The translations under genes and the position numbers were made by a program. From assembly GCA_013152715.1 (NCBI GenBank), contig JAADFU010000179.1:1-49856 (forward strand): a stretch of DNA of 49,856 bases. Reading direction: 5' to 3'. The stretch's first letter is position 1, and each line of letters opens with the position of its first letter. Shown one piece after another: positions 33,747 to 43,190 of this stretch. The notes beneath the pieces are model-generated. The model worked only from the letters and a program-made list of their open reading frames with translations. It was not told the origin of the DNA and did no database searches. The DNA comes from Calditrichota bacterium (GTDB lineage Bacteria > Zhuqueibacterota > Zhuqueibacteria > Thermofontimicrobiales > Thermofontimicrobiaceae).

Positions 33747-35567
33747 TTATTTTTTTGCCAATGTTTTTCTCGTGATAATTCCGCCGACGATGAGCAACGC
33801 AACGTAAACAATGATGACTACTCCCCACGGCGGAATTTTTGCGTTTGACGGCGAGCTGACGTAGGGGCTGCCGATGAGCCGAAATCCCGCCCAAAAATAG
33901 GGATGGGCGCGGGAAATTTTCTGATCGAGAAAATCGAAAGTGTCGCGCATGGAAGCCAATTTTGCGCCGCGTAGCGCCACTGTATTGTGCTGCCGTTTGT
34001 ATTTTAATTCCCAATAAAATTTGGACATGAACTCGCTGGTGGAAATACTGTGCACGTGCCAGAGGCTGTACAGAACGGATTTGTTTCCGGCGAGCAAAAA
34101 AGCCTGCGGCAGCGCCACAATTCCGGGACGGGCGTTTTTGACAACTTTGGGGTAAAAAATTGTCGCACTCAACGTGACCATATCGGCGCGGAATGGGATT
34201 TGAAAAACATCGTTCACCGTGAGCCAGTAATCCTCATCTGCCGAGCCGTTTTGGCTTGCTGATATCATGAGTCCGGATTGCAACGGTTGTTTGTTATTCA
34301 GCAGCCCGAGTTGCGCGAGATAAATCCAGCGATAGTCCGCCGCGCGCTGTTTCAAATAGTCCATCGTCACTTCGTTGCCACGCACGTTGTCGTGGCGAAA
34401 CAAAAGCCGGGAAACGCGGCGAATTTCATCGTTCACGTACGGCGAATGATCGAGCCAGAGCAGCGGCGGCAACGCATTCCCCAGCGAATCATTTTCTACG
34501 GGAAAATCTGGCTCACTCATCGTCAGCAGTCGCCTTCCCAATTTTGTCTGATCGCGCATATTTTGCAGCTCCGGATCCAGCGCCGAAAGAGACAAATTGT
34601 AGCTTATGCTAAATTTTTTAATCAGAAATTTCATGAACCGATACTCTTTGTAAAGCACCTCTGTCTGCTTGGTGCTGTCCGCCGGTTGCGAAATGAGGCA
34701 CTCGAACGGCAGGTTCAAAAATGGCGAATCCGGAATGATTACGAGTCTGCTGCGTTCGAAAAGTTCTGCTTTGAGCGGCCGAATGAGCAGCCGATACAAA
34801 TAATAAGCGCTCTCAGCGTCAAATTTCAAATCCAGCACATCTTTTTGATCGAACAGCGTGGAGTCAAAAGCCTGAAGCGCGTCGGTAAATTGACCCGGCT
34901 CAATCTGCCAGCTCCGCACGCCGACCGAATCCGCGCTCACGAAAAACGCAGCGAGCGAGTCGTTGTGCAGCCAATAGTCCAGAATCAGCTCTCGTGAATT
35001 CAGATTTTGTTGCAACTGCCGCGCGGTGACCGGCTTTTGCCAAACGAGAAAATTGACCAGCAACGGGTCGATCTTTTTTGCCGAATCCACCGCGGCGGTG
35101 AAACTCCGCTGCGCTTTTTTTGTCAAATTATTGTATTCAACGGGCTGAAGCTCGGGCCCACGTTTGATCAAATCAAACCAGTCCGCGGCCAATTGATAAG
35201 TTTGCGCCAAAAAGTCGCGGTGTTTTTTCAGCCGCTGTTGGAAAAGATCGGTCTGGTAAAAAAGTTTGATCGTTCTGAAAGTTTTCAATTTCTCCAGATA
35301 ATTCAAACTTTTCTCTGAAAATGTCGCTCTTTGTGGGCGGTTGATCTCTGTTGCAAGTGCGCTGTTCAACTGCGAACAGATTGAGTCAAACTCTTTTGCG
35401 GACAAATGCGTTCCTGACCAGAGCCGTTGTTCAAATTTTTGCAGATTCGCATCCACGTCCGAATTTTGTTTGTTCGTGTTTGCAAATGCGGGAGCATGGC
35501 TGCAAAAAAAAGCGAAAAAAATGGCGGTGAGCACAATCGCCCCGCTATTTTTCGTTTCAGAAAACAA
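33747..35567 (-). CDS. Membrane-anchored CHAT-fold protein lacking the catalytic His and Cys
   Basis: 606 aa, TTG start with GAGGAAAA upstream. A signal peptide (about 1-29, HAPAFA) is followed by a helical region (about 40-170) and a CHAT-like domain (about 190-570): LVIIPDSPFLNLPFECL matches the usual IVPDGxLxxLPFEAL, and LPQAFLLAGNKSVLYSLWHV matches LxxAFLxAGAxxVVxSLWxV. The catalytic motifs are replaced: ATHG reads AQLG (Leu420 for His) and LSACET reads LSATIF (Thr469 for Cys). A C-terminal membrane helix (about 581-598) follows with a basic end. It appears to be an inactive, periplasm-facing pseudoprotease. An alternative is that the alignment around these motifs is shifted. Confidence 0.83.
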   Translation of the reverse strand: MFSETKNSGAIVLTAIFFAFFCSHAPAFANTNKQNSDVDANLQKFEQRLWSGTHLSAKEFDSICSQLNSALATEINRPQRATFSEKSLNYLEKLKTFRTIKLFYQTDLFQQRLKKHRDFLAQTYQLAADWFDLIKRGPELQPVEYNNLTKKAQRSFTAAVDSAKKIDPLLVNFLVWQKPVTARQLQQNLNSRELILDYWLHNDSLAAFFVSADSVGVRSWQIEPGQFTDALQAFDSTLFDQKDVLDLKFDAESAYYLYRLLIRPLKAELFERSRLVIIPDSPFLNLPFECLISQPADSTKQTEVLYKEYRFMKFLIKKFSISYNLSLSALDPELQNMRDQTKLGRRLLTMSEPDFPVENDSLGNALPPLLWLDHSPYVNDEIRRVSRLLFRHDNVRGNEVTMDYLKQRAADYRWIYLAQLGLLNNKQPLQSGLMISASQNGSADEDYWLTVNDVFQIPFRADMVTLSATIFYPKVVKNARPGIVALPQAFLLAGNKSVLYSLWHVHSISTSEFMSKFYWELKYKRQHNTVALRGAKLASMRDTFDFLDQKISRAHPYFWAGFRLIGSPYVSSPSNAKIPPWGVVIIVYVALLIVGGIITRKTLAKK

Positions 35568-35706
35568 TAATATTTTCCTCGATTTGTGCGCTTAAATCAG
35601 ACAAATTTTATTTTATGAAAATAGTACTGACTTGATAAACTCATTTAAAAACACAAAGTTTCCGAACACGGGCAAATAATCGTATCGGCGGCAAATTAAT
35701 CAAATT

Positions 35707-38310
35707 TCAAAAATGAAAGTGAAAATAACCGCGGTAGATTTGCAAGTAATAGCAAAGATAATCCCAGAATCCGCTGTGAATTTGCAGGAAGTGAATCAGC
35801 GCGATGAGCGTCAATCCGGTGAGAATGAAAAAAATCGCAGCAACTTTGTAGCCCGGCATCATGAAAACGACGCGCAGCCCTCGGATGGCGCGAAAAATGT
35901 ACCACAAATCAAACGCCGCCAGCAGCGCAAAAAGACCAATTCGCAGATGAGAGAAAGCAAGCAGCCGATAGGCGATCATGCCCGCTGGTAGCAGAAAAAT
36001 GTAAATGTTTCCCACCCAAAACGAAAGCGCGATCATCCTGCCAAGTTTTGTTCGTTTTCGAAATAGGAAAGCCACAAGGCGAAAAGCAAACGCGAAGAGC
36101 AGAAAATAGAAAATCATGCCCACGGTAAGAATAACAAAAGAAATCTCGGGGCGCCAGATTTGCCTGACGACGACCTCTTTCATCGTCGGAGAGAAAAAAA
36201 TCAGCGTGAGCAGATGATCGACAATCGCGTTGGATTTGAAGAAAAAGCTGAACGACGAAAGAATCAATCCGTAGCTGGCAGACGAAAACAGGGCGATAAG
36301 CAGTGTGTGAGAAAGAGGTATTTTTCTGCCATCGCGGATGTCCGTGTAAAATCCGTGCGGGTGGACAAAGCTGCGCTTGAGATTGTCGCGAAAGTAGCGG
36401 CGATTGTGCGCCACGAACAGAAAAATCAAAATCAGTCCCAGTCCGGCGATGATGAAAAAATTGACCTGTCCGGTAAAAATTGTAATTCCCGGATTGTAAA
36501 CCGCGTCGCCGGTGGTGTACAAATCTTTGACTGTTTTGAAAGCGAAACGGCTCTGGTTGTTACTGTTGATCAAGCCAAAAGGCCGCAAATAGGCGTCAGA
36601 AAAATCGCCTGGCAGCGATGAGGCGTAATTTTTTTTAAAATCGAAGAGGGAGGTGATAAAACAGCCGTCAATTTCAGCGAAGGAGCGAATGGTCTGATAT
36701 GACTGCACGATTTGCGCGGACTGATATTTTTCGTACAAAACAGAATCCTGGTCGTTGTCGAAAAATTTGTATTTCGGCGCGCCAAAATCAGTCACGATGG
36801 TCGGCGCGTTGAGTCGTTGAGTGAGCCATTTTTGCAGCAAATTTTTTATGCTGTAAGGATTGTATCGAATCAGAGAAATTCCGGCAATTAATCCTGGCAA
36901 ATAGGGATTTTTCAATTGCGGCGGCAGCGCAGTGAAATAAAAATAGGGGTGATTCGGCTGGCTGAGAATGGGATAGATTTTTTCAATGAATGGCTGCGCT
37001 TCATCGTCTCCGCTCAAATATCCGCTGCTGACGCCCACTGCAAATAAAGATACGTGATTTGCATCGCGGTCCATGGCTTCTGTCAAATAATCGCGAATGC
37101 GCGTGATAAAAATTTCCGAAGAAAACAGTCGGCTGGGAACGGCTTTCAAGGGAATTTCTTCCAATAAAAACAAACCGAGACTGTCACAGAGCCCGACAAT
37201 TTGCGGATGAGGCGGAAAAAGCGGTACGCGCACCGCGTTGGCGTTGAGCCGTTTGACGGAAAGGAGTCGTTTCACGGCTTCGTCAAAATTGAAAATAATC
37301 CCGCTCTCGCCGTAATTTTCTGCCCAGTTAATGCCGCGCAGAAAATATTGTTGGCCATTGAGAAAAATGTTGCCATTAAAAAAATCCAACTGACGAAATC
37401 CGAGAGAAGTGTCAAATTCATCGATCACTTTCCTGCCATTGAAAAGTTTGACGGAAATGCGATAGCGGTTTGGCTTTTCCGGGCTCCACAGCCGGGGATT
37501 TTTGATGACGATTTTTTCTGTCAGCCGGGAAAATGCCAGGTCTTCGTCAGCCGAAAATTTACCGAACTGGCGTTTAATGCGCGCTCCTGAAAGCGGGTCG
37601 AAAATTTCGATGAAATAGCTGAGTGAAGGCGAGCGTTTCTGCTCAATGGGCGAAAAAACGAGACGTTGTTGCCAGTCTTTGACGTCCAGAGAAATGTTGA
37701 GGGTGCATTCGGAAAAATCGGTGTTGAGCGAATATTCGATGTCTGTCGAGAGAGAGCGTCGCGGCAGCGCCAACAAATAAATTTCGCGAATGATTCCGCC
37801 GTCGTAGCGCAAACCGTCGAATTGATACTTGAGCGGTAGCGTGTTTTTGTTGTTCAGACGGGTGTCGACTTTGATTTCTATTAGATTTTTTCTCCCGACA
37901 GAAATGAAATTTTCAGGGATGTCGATGTAAAATGACGTGTAGCTTCCGGCGTGGCTACCGATAAATTTATTATTGACAAAAATTTCGCAGTAGTTGTTGA
38001 TGCCGTAACACACGAGCCGAAAATGACAGTTGGCCAGAGCGCTGTCAACGGAAAAAGATCGCCGAAAAAATATTTCCGTTTGCTGCGCACAGGCGCCGGG
38101 AATGTGCGTTTTGTGCCAGACATTTTCGTCCTGCCGCCGCGAGTCCCACTCTCCGTTGAGCAGAATGGCCGGGCGAAATTGATTGCTTTTTTGCCAGATC
38201 AAATTTCGTCGTGCCGCCAAACTGGAATCGACAGGGATCTGAGCAGACAATTTGAACGAGGCAATCAGGACAATAATCAGAAGGATAAATATTTGCGATA
38301 TTTTTTTCAT
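35707..38310 (-). CDS. GH2-fold protein without catalytic Glu residues, fused to a polytopic membrane domain
   Basis: 867 aa from the ATG at 38310, which begins a signal peptide (MKKISQIFILLIIVLIASFKLSAQ); a TTG 13 codons upstream is possible. Residues ~50-185 are a GH2 sugar-binding-like domain (LNGEWDSR, FFRRSF, GSYTSFYIDI), ~190-310 the Ig-like domain, and ~315-600 the TIM barrel (FLRGINWAENYG, LNANAVRVPLFPPHP). The acid/base Asn-Glu pair after RDxNHxS reads Ser-Gly (Glu to Gly at about 430) and the nucleophile TEYG reads TDFG (Asp at about 508). The last ~250 residues hold about six membrane segments. Most likely a periplasmic pseudoenzyme or sugar sensor joined to a membrane domain. Confidence 0.82.
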   Translation of the reverse strand: MKKISQIFILLIIVLIASFKLSAQIPVDSSLAARRNLIWQKSNQFRPAILLNGEWDSRRQDENVWHKTHIPGACAQQTEIFFRRSFSVDSALANCHFRLVCYGINNYCEIFVNNKFIGSHAGSYTSFYIDIPENFISVGRKNLIEIKVDTRLNNKNTLPLKYQFDGLRYDGGIIREIYLLALPRRSLSTDIEYSLNTDFSECTLNISLDVKDWQQRLVFSPIEQKRSPSLSYFIEIFDPLSGARIKRQFGKFSADEDLAFSRLTEKIVIKNPRLWSPEKPNRYRISVKLFNGRKVIDEFDTSLGFRQLDFFNGNIFLNGQQYFLRGINWAENYGESGIIFNFDEAVKRLLSVKRLNANAVRVPLFPPHPQIVGLCDSLGLFLLEEIPLKAVPSRLFSSEIFITRIRDYLTEAMDRDANHVSLFAVGVSSGYLSGDDEAQPFIEKIYPILSQPNHPYFYFTALPPQLKNPYLPGLIAGISLIRYNPYSIKNLLQKWLTQRLNAPTIVTDFGAPKYKFFDNDQDSVLYEKYQSAQIVQSYQTIRSFAEIDGCFITSLFDFKKNYASSLPGDFSDAYLRPFGLINSNNQSRFAFKTVKDLYTTGDAVYNPGITIFTGQVNFFIIAGLGLILIFLFVAHNRRYFRDNLKRSFVHPHGFYTDIRDGRKIPLSHTLLIALFSSASYGLILSSFSFFFKSNAIVDHLLTLIFFSPTMKEVVVRQIWRPEISFVILTVGMIFYFLLFAFAFRLVAFLFRKRTKLGRMIALSFWVGNIYIFLLPAGMIAYRLLAFSHLRIGLFALLAAFDLWYIFRAIRGLRVVFMMPGYKVAAIFFILTGLTLIALIHFLQIHSGFWDYLCYYLQIYRGYFHFHF

Positions 38311-38447
38311 GGACGATTTGAGCTTGATGTTTAAGGTAAATACCGACAAACAACATTGCCTGAGTGGACATGACCGACAATTTATTGAATTTTTTAATTA
38401 AAAACAATGATTAAATTTACCCCCAACACAGCAAATTTTAAACCAGA

Positions 38448-38479
38448 GGAAAAATCAATGGCATTGTTGGATTTTTTCC
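38448..38479. other. Hairpin in the divergent intergenic region
   Basis: GGAAAAATC and GATTTTTTCC pair with one bulged base around CAATGGCATTG-like sequence. It lies between the divergent GH2-like and nhaC-like genes, where no terminator is expected, so a regulatory role is possible. Confidence 0.35.
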
Positions 38480-38587
38480 TTTACTTTTTCCTAAATTATG
38501 ATTATAATTTAAAACCTGAAAATTTGGACAATCAGGCATAATAAAACGCAATTGCTCCGGATTGAGCACAGAAAAAACGAGGTACGC

Positions 38588-40549
38588 ATGCGCTGGAATT
38601 TGAAATTTTGGCTTTTTGTTTCTTCGCTGTTTTTACTCTTTTTTTCAATTAACGGTTTTGCAACTACAAATTCTTCTTTCAAAATTGAACATCCGAGAAT
38701 TATTTTGTCCGATGTTCCGTTCGAGATGACGGTCTCTGCCCTCAAAGGCAACGGGCAAATTGATACGTCATTTTCCGGAATGGCCGAGGCGGAAGGCCTT
38801 TTTCAAAAAATTTTCAAAGAAAAAAAGCAATTGACAAAAATAGGCCCGTTCAAGAACGGAGTTTTGCATCTTCGCGATGTAATTTTGCCGGGTTCCGCAA
38901 CGGTCAGTTTCTCAGCAGCAGATGGCGAAATCAATCTTTCGGAGAAAATCACTGTCATGCCCGGATATTTGAGTTTGCTGCCACCGTTGCTGGCAATCAT
39001 TCTTGCGCTGGCGCTGCGGGAAGTTTTGCTGGCGCTGTTCAGTGGCATCTGGCTGGGAGCCATGTTTCTCTGGGGATACAATCCGTTCATCGGTTTGATG
39101 CGCGCTTTAGACACTTACATGGTCAATTCCTTGTTCGACAAAAGCCACATCGCTATTGTAATGTTCAGCATGACGCTGGGCGGTATGGTCGGCGTGATTT
39201 CTCGATCCGGAGGTACGCAGGGGATTGTGGAAAAAATTTCCCGCTGGGCGCACCATCCGCGAAACGGACAAATCGCCACCTGGCTGCTGGGTGTAATCAT
39301 TTTTTTCGATGATTACGCGAACACATTGATTGTGGGAAACACGATGCGGCCTCTGACGGACAAAATTGGCATTTCCCGAGAGAAACTCTCCTACATCGTC
39401 GATTCCACAGCGGCGCCAGTGGCTTCCATTGCGATAATTTCTTCCTGGGTGGGATTTCAGGTGGGTTTGATTGATCAGGCGTTCAATAATATCAACGTGC
39501 CGCACGATGCGTACATTACTTTTCTCAGATCAATTCCTTTTGCCAGTTACAGCGTGCTGGCGATCATTTTCGTTTTTCTGATCGGATTCACGCTGCGGGA
39601 TTTCGGTCCCATGTACAAAGCCGAACATCGTTCATTTTTGACAGGAAAAGTCCTGCGCGACGGAGCGCAGCCCATTGCGGACGACAAATCTCTGGACATC
39701 ATGCCCGAAGAAGGAATTCCCCTGCGCTGGTACAATGCCGCGATTCCGATTTTGATTGTCATTTTCGGGACGATGATAGGCCTGTACTATAGCGGCAGAG
39801 TGGCTCTCGGCGATCAGGCAGGAACTGCTCGTCTGGGAGAAATTATCGGCAATGCGGATTCGTTCAGCGTTTTGATGTGGTCATCGTTTTCCGGCGCGTT
39901 TGTGGCGATTTTTTTGGCAGTAACGCAGCGAATTTTGTCCATGAAAAAAGCACTGGACGCCTGGCTCAACGGTGTGAGAGCCATGGTTATCGCCATGATC
40001 ATTTTAATTCTGGCGTGGACCATCGGCGAGATTTGCGGCGAGCTAAAAACTGCTGATTACGTCATCGCCGTGACGCGGGATTTGATTTCGCCGCATGTTT
40101 TGCCCATGCTTACTTTTATCGTGGCAGCGTTCATCGGATTTTCCACCGGCACATCCTGGGCCACGATGGCAATTCTCGTGCCCATTGTCGTTCCCATGGC
40201 GTTTAAGTTAACTGTGGAGGCACAACTGAGTGCTTCACTTTCGAATTCGATTTTGTTGGGCACAATTGGCGCCGTTTTGTCCGGCTCGGTTTTCGGAGAT
40301 CATTGCTCGCCGATTTCAGACACGACGATCATGTCTTCCATGACCTCGGCGGCGGACCACATCGATCACGTGCGTACGCAATTGCCCTATGCCGTCGCTG
40401 TGGGGCTTGTGGCAATTTTTGTCGGTTATCTTCCCGCCGGATTTGGTTTCCCGAGCGGACTGTCAATTCTCGCGGGAGTTTTGGTCTTTTTGATCATTTT
40501 ATTTACGCTGGGCAAAAGAATCGACAGCCGCGATGAAATGCTGAATTGA
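38588..40549 (+). CDS. NhaC-family Na+/H+ antiporter with N-terminal exported domain
   Basis: 653 aa from the ATG with GAGGT upstream; a TTG 12 codons earlier adds only a charged leader. Unlike standard NhaC proteins, it begins with a signal peptide (about 1-27, FSINGFA) and a ~100-residue beta-rich, Ig-like region (about 30-125) ahead of the transporter. The transporter core (about 130-640) has about 12 membrane segments with IIFFDDYANTLIVG, SSWVGFQVGLI, FSTGTSWATMAILVP and SVFGDHCSPISDTTIMSS, all typical of NhaC. It should exchange Na+ for H+ at the inner membrane. Confidence 0.9.
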   Translation: MRWNLKFWLFVSSLFLLFFSINGFATTNSSFKIEHPRIILSDVPFEMTVSALKGNGQIDTSFSGMAEAEGLFQKIFKEKKQLTKIGPFKNGVLHLRDVILPGSATVSFSAADGEINLSEKITVMPGYLSLLPPLLAIILALALREVLLALFSGIWLGAMFLWGYNPFIGLMRALDTYMVNSLFDKSHIAIVMFSMTLGGMVGVISRSGGTQGIVEKISRWAHHPRNGQIATWLLGVIIFFDDYANTLIVGNTMRPLTDKIGISREKLSYIVDSTAAPVASIAIISSWVGFQVGLIDQAFNNINVPHDAYITFLRSIPFASYSVLAIIFVFLIGFTLRDFGPMYKAEHRSFLTGKVLRDGAQPIADDKSLDIMPEEGIPLRWYNAAIPILIVIFGTMIGLYYSGRVALGDQAGTARLGEIIGNADSFSVLMWSSFSGAFVAIFLAVTQRILSMKKALDAWLNGVRAMVIAMIILILAWTIGEICGELKTADYVIAVTRDLISPHVLPMLTFIVAAFIGFSTGTSWATMAILVPIVVPMAFKLTVEAQLSASLSNSILLGTIGAVLSGSVFGDHCSPISDTTIMSSMTSAADHIDHVRTQLPYAVAVGLVAIFVGYLPAGFGFPSGLSILAGVLVFLIILFTLGKRIDSRDEMLN

Positions 40550-40668
40550 GATATTTGTCGAAGCTATTCGCAACTCAACAGGAAACTTCATTGTTATTCG
40601 TCAGTAAAAATAACTATGCAAAAAACTTTTTTAAACCATTAAAATCAGACTTTAATTGTGGAGTAGTA

Positions 40669-42363
40669 ATGAAAATAAATCGTCAGTTCCTTTTTCTGTT
40701 TGTGATCGGACTTCTGTTTGCCTGCGCCGCGCCGCAGAGGTTTTCCCATAAAAGCGAGCAACCGTCCGCTGTCAAAAAACAGCCATTTCAGCCCAGGGCT
40801 GCTCAGTATTTCATCCGCGGCACCGTTGCGGAAATGCTCAATGATTCAAAATCTGCGCTGATCGATTTCTCACAGGCGCTGTTGTACGATTCCTCGTCAG
40901 TGACAATTTACAAAAGCGTCGCGAATCAGTACCTTGAATTAAAAGAAGTCGAGAGCGCGCGCCGCGTGTTGGAGCAGGCAGAAGCGCGTTTTCACGATGA
41001 CATTGATGTTCATTACATGCTGGCTTCGATTTACTATTCCATGCACGATTTGGAGGCTGCTAAACGTCAGTACGAAAAAATTCTGGAGATTGATCCCACA
41101 GAATTTGACGCGCGAAATTATTTGATCACGTTATTTTTGTCGGAGAAAAATCTTTTGCAGGTGGCGCGGCAGTACGAGATACTTTACGACATGGGTCACG
41201 ACAATCCTGATTTGTTGATCAAGGCCGGTGATGTGTATTTGGCGGAAAAGCAGTTTGACAAAGCGAAAGCGGTTTTTGAAAAACTTATTCAAGATTTTCC
41301 TGACGATGAACGTGCCTTTCTGGCGCAGGCAAAATTTGCCCTGGCGAAAAAGGACACGTCTGCTGCAATGGATTGGTATCAGAAAGGTCTGGAAAAGGAC
41401 AGAAATTTTGAAACCTGTCTGGAAGAATTGCGCGATATTTACATTAGTCGCAAACAATGGGACAAAGCCATTCAACTGATAAAATCTGCAATTGTCAGCG
41501 ATTCGACGAAAATCGGAAATTACCTTCGTCTGGGAGATTTGTATTTGCAAAAGCAGGATACGTCGCAGGCGTTGACTATTTTCAATAAAACCATTGACAG
41601 ATTTCCTGATGATTTTCGCAGTCATTTTGCTGTGGGTAGGATTTATTTTCAAGCTAATGACTGGGAGCAGGCAAAACCTTATTTGAAAAAAAGCGTTGAA
41701 TTAAAGCCTGATTTTGAATTTGGCTGGATCTGGTTAGGGTTTGTGCATATTCGTCTCCATGAACTGGAGGACGCTGAAGAAAATTTCCGTGATGCCCTGG
41801 AGCATTTCCCTGACGATGCGCGGATGAACTATTTTTTAGGGTCTGTTTTGCAGCAACGGAAAAAATCGGATGAAGCCATTCCTTATCTGGAAAAAGCGCT
41901 GAAAATCGATCCGCAAAACATGGATGCGATCACGGCGCTGGCGATGATTTATGATGAGAAGAAAATTTATCAAAAATCTGATTCTCTGTACGATGTGGCG
42001 CTCCAAATTAAACCCGAAGATCCGTTGATTTTAAATAATTACAGCTACAGCCTGTGCGTGCGCGGCATTCGGCTGGATGAGGCGAAAAAAATGTCGGAAA
42101 AAGCCGTGGCTGCTGATTCGACAAACGGCGCCTATCTCGACACGCTGGGCTGGATTTATTTTCAGTTGGGAAATTATCAAATGGCGCACAAATACATCGA
42201 GCGCGCGGCAACTTTGCGTGATAGTTCGGCTGAAGTGTGGGAGCATCTGGGAGATGTGTACGAAAAATTGAATGATCCGGAAAAAGCAAAAGAGTCGTGG
42301 CGCAAAGCATTGGATCTGGAAGAGACGCGGACATATTTGATTGACAAAATCGGAGGTAAATAA
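40669..42363 (+). CDS. TPR-repeat lipoprotein
   Basis: 564 aa from the ATG preceded by GTGGAG; earlier in-frame starts lie at the end of the antiporter gene and lack a signal. The N-terminus MKINRQFLFLFVIGLLFAC is a lipoprotein signal with Cys19 as the likely lipidated residue. The rest is more than ten tandem TPRs (for example DVHYMLASIYYSMHDLEAAK, PFDARN-type turns, AIPYLEKALKIDPQNMDAI) to the C-terminus. It probably sits on the inner face of the outer membrane as a scaffold. It is followed at 12 bp by another lipoprotein gene. Confidence 0.87.
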   Translation: MKINRQFLFLFVIGLLFACAAPQRFSHKSEQPSAVKKQPFQPRAAQYFIRGTVAEMLNDSKSALIDFSQALLYDSSSVTIYKSVANQYLELKEVESARRVLEQAEARFHDDIDVHYMLASIYYSMHDLEAAKRQYEKILEIDPTEFDARNYLITLFLSEKNLLQVARQYEILYDMGHDNPDLLIKAGDVYLAEKQFDKAKAVFEKLIQDFPDDERAFLAQAKFALAKKDTSAAMDWYQKGLEKDRNFETCLEELRDIYISRKQWDKAIQLIKSAIVSDSTKIGNYLRLGDLYLQKQDTSQALTIFNKTIDRFPDDFRSHFAVGRIYFQANDWEQAKPYLKKSVELKPDFEFGWIWLGFVHIRLHELEDAEENFRDALEHFPDDARMNYFLGSVLQQRKKSDEAIPYLEKALKIDPQNMDAITALAMIYDEKKIYQKSDSLYDVALQIKPEDPLILNNYSYSLCVRGIRLDEAKKMSEKAVAADSTNGAYLDTLGWIYFQLGNYQMAHKYIERAATLRDSSAEVWEHLGDVYEKLNDPEKAKESWRKALDLEETRTYLIDKIGGK

Positions 42364-42374
42364 AAATCGAGAAA

Positions 42375-43154
42375 TTGAAAGCTCATCTTCGTCATTGGTT
42401 TTTTTTAATGGTTGTTTTGGTTATTTCCGGTTGCGCCGGTATTTTGCCCACTTCCAGACCCGACGTCAACAGCATAACTATCGCCCAGATCCGGCATCGC
42501 GTGGAGCAGAATTATCTCAAATTTCAGACCGCCAAAGCAAAGGCGAAAATCAGTCTGGAATCCCCACAGTTGAGTTTTACGGCGAATTCCGTGATTCGCA
42601 TCAAGATGCCGGATTCGTTGCTGATTCAGCTCAGTTCAGGACTGGGATTCGGCGTAGGTGCCATTTTCATTGACCGCAATCAAGTAGAAATTTACAATTC
42701 AATGGAAAACGCGCTTTTTGAAGGCCATCCGGATAGCATGAATTTCCGCCGGTTTTTGATGATTGATGTCTCGTTTGATAAATTATTGCAAGCATTTTCC
42801 GGCATTCATTTGATTGAACAACACGAACGGGAATTACTGCAAACCGATGATGGCAAATATTTGATCATTGGCAGCAAAAAAGGCTACACGCTGAAATATT
42901 GGATTCATCCGCGTCGTTTTGTGGTGCAAAAATATCAGCTTTTGGACAACGACGGCAAGGTACTCATGGAGTTCAAGTACGATCAATTTGTCAAATCCCA
43001 CAACGTGTATCTGCCAAAAACAGTGCGCATTTCCCAGCCGTCGCAGAAATCGCGACTGACGATCGTGTTCACCACGGTGGACGTGAATGCAAAAATGCAG
43101 CCCAAAGATTTTCAGATGCGGATTCCCGAAAACGTTGAACGTGTGATTTTGTAA
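42375..43154 (+). CDS. DUF4292/LolB-like outer-membrane lipoprotein
   Basis: 259 aa, TTG start. A clean lipobox (VISGC, Cys20) is followed by an incomplete beta-barrel-like pattern: FQTAKAKAKISLESP, SVIRIKMPDSLLIQLSSGLGFGVGAIFI, YTLKYWIHPRRFVVQKYQL, SRLTIVFTTVDVNAK. This matches the DUF4292 family, distantly like LolA/LolB lipoprotein carriers. A role in outer-membrane lipoprotein or lipid handling is an inference. It starts 12 bp after the TPR lipoprotein gene, so both are likely made together. Confidence 0.75.
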   Translation: MKAHLRHWFFLMVVLVISGCAGILPTSRPDVNSITIAQIRHRVEQNYLKFQTAKAKAKISLESPQLSFTANSVIRIKMPDSLLIQLSSGLGFGVGAIFIDRNQVEIYNSMENALFEGHPDSMNFRRFLMIDVSFDKLLQAFSGIHLIEQHERELLQTDDGKYLIIGSKKGYTLKYWIHPRRFVVQKYQLLDNDGKVLMEFKYDQFVKSHNVYLPKTVRISQPSQKSRLTIVFTTVDVNAKMQPKDFQMRIPENVERVIL

Positions 43155-43190
43155 ACGAAACAAAAGTTCCCTGATGAAAAGGAGGAGTCT

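Noticed and set aside
33740-33811. Longer Nudix start overlapping the CHAT gene
   Set aside because: The extra residues are unlike the family and lie inside the upstream coding sequence; the ATG at 33739 starts right after its stop.
34278-34997. 239-codon plus-strand frame opposite the CHAT-fold gene
   Set aside because: Composition is Arg/Gln/His-rich as expected for an antisense shadow; the minus-strand protein has recognisable CHAT motifs.
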